A stretch of 64,000 bases of DNA, from the NCBI GenBank assembly GCA_009838175.1, contig VXSB01000056.1:19684-83683 (forward strand), in the 5' to 3' direction. Under the pieces are notes generated by a model. That model did not search any database. It was given only the letters and a program-made list of their open reading frames with translations, and was not told where the DNA came from. Numbering within the stretch: position 1 is the first letter of the stretch; the number at the start of each line of letters is the position of its first letter. The stretch comes from Chloroflexota bacterium (lineage in GTDB: Bacteria; Chloroflexota; Dehalococcoidia; Lucifugimonadales; Lucifugimonadaceae). This document shows, piece after piece, positions 63,743 to 64,000 of the stretch. Both the position numbers and the translations under genes were made by a program.

Positions 63743-63831
63743 GCGGTGTGAACGGCCATCCACTTGGACTCGCCACTCTTCCCTCCCCCTTCTAGTGGAG
63801 ATTAATAAGAGGTCTCGGATGAGGGTGACCT

Positions 63832-63888
63832 CCCCTTTTTGCGTCAGCAAAAGGGGGACGCGTCAAGCGAAGCGAGACGCAGGGGGTT
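63832..63888. repeat. Family 3-like repeat with A/T-rich stem
   Basis: A hairpin CCCCTTTTTGC / GCAAAAGGGG around GTCA (63832-63857, one T unpaired), followed by GACGCGTCAAGCGAAGCGAGACGCAGG, echoing the tail after the 63675 hairpin. Confidence 0.6.
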
Positions 63889-63940
63889 CACGCACCACCA
63901 AAACCCCTCTCCTCTGATGTAAGGACGTTGCAGTGCGATA

Positions 63941-64000
63941 CCCCTCTCCCTCTACCGGAGAGAGCCAGACCCCCGAATTCCCTCTCCCTCGATGGGAGAG
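63941..64000. repeat. Family 1 repeats running off the window
   Basis: An imperfect copy at 63941-63964 (CTCTCCC with GGAGAG) and a better copy at 63980-64000 (CCCTCTCCC, loop TCGAT, GGGAGAG) cut by the window end. Confidence 0.75.

Larger units (their letters stand above)
63490..64000. other. Upstream region of the his operon and repeat cluster
   Basis: 511 bp with no credible gene. 63490-63665 must include the his promoter, but no convincing -35/-10 pair was found on the minus strand. From 63670 onward it is mostly palindromic repeats (listed separately) with a degenerate CCCTCCCCC-rich copy at about 63778-63830. Confidence 0.6.

Noticed and set aside
63714..63917. A 67-codon frame at the right end
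   Set aside because: It is made up of repeat sequence and has no ribosome site or family likeness.

Overview
The window reads as one contiguous stretch of a moderately GC-rich bacterial chromosome with tightly packed genes, many short overlaps and frequent GTG/TTG starts. The gene content (LL-diaminopimelate aminotransferase route to lysine/peptidoglycan, DUF3105, UPF0145 pairs, His/Pur clusters with unusual fusions, and several families expanded into two to four paralogs: aldo/keto reductases, zinc alcohol dehydrogenases, HpcH/HpaI aldolases, histidine phosphatases) suggests an uncultured member of the Chloroflexota, possibly a marine/SAR202-like lineage. That placement is an inference from content, not from a marker gene. 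No rRNA, tRNA or CRISPR array was seen.

Region 1 (1-25 kb) is catabolic. An SDR is followed by a glyoxylate-type aminotransferase, then a long leftward run holds glycolate oxidase subunits glcF and glcE, two VOC proteins, three aldo/keto reductases with a GIY-YIG-like protein wedged between them, a Gfo/Idh/MocA oxidoreductase, glcD, an HpcH/HpaI aldolase and two UPF0145 proteins. Together GlcDEF plus the aminotransferase would take glycolate to glyoxylate and on to glycine. Rightward genes then give another HpcH/HpaI aldolase and three overlapping histidine phosphatases. A lipoprotein nuclease with Excalibur repeats, three tandem zinc alcohol dehydrogenases, an Ldh2-type dehydrogenase and two nearly identical HpcH/HpaI proteins complete the region.

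Region 2 (25-34 kb) begins with three small membrane-anchored proteins of unknown function. It continues with a polar/general amino-acid ABC importer: two substrate-binding lipoproteins, two permeases (one carrying a PPC-like beta-sandwich domain between membrane segments) and the ATPase. A 197-bp element with 33-bp inverted ends follows.

Region 3 (34-38.6 kb) is the most accessory-looking part: AT-richer flanks, a 940-residue protein joining a PD-(D/E)xK-like nuclease domain to an N6-adenine methylase, and an SDH-family Clp-fold serine protease with a small coupled frame behind it. This could be a restriction or other defence module.

Region 4 (38.6-64 kb) is housekeeping: a radical SAM DNA repair/modification protein, smpB, a C-terminal processing protease, and a leftward operon-like run (tsaC, isoprenoid-synthase-like gene, pgk, tpiA, miaA, dapF, dapL, hflX). 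Purine genes follow (guaA, purD, a purB-purC fusion, purS), then a potassium channel and a leftward histidine operon (hisZ-hisG-hisD-hisC-hisB). Palindromic intergenic repeats of at least three families are scattered from 24 kb to the end and are densest at 40.1-40.3 kb and 63.6-64 kb.
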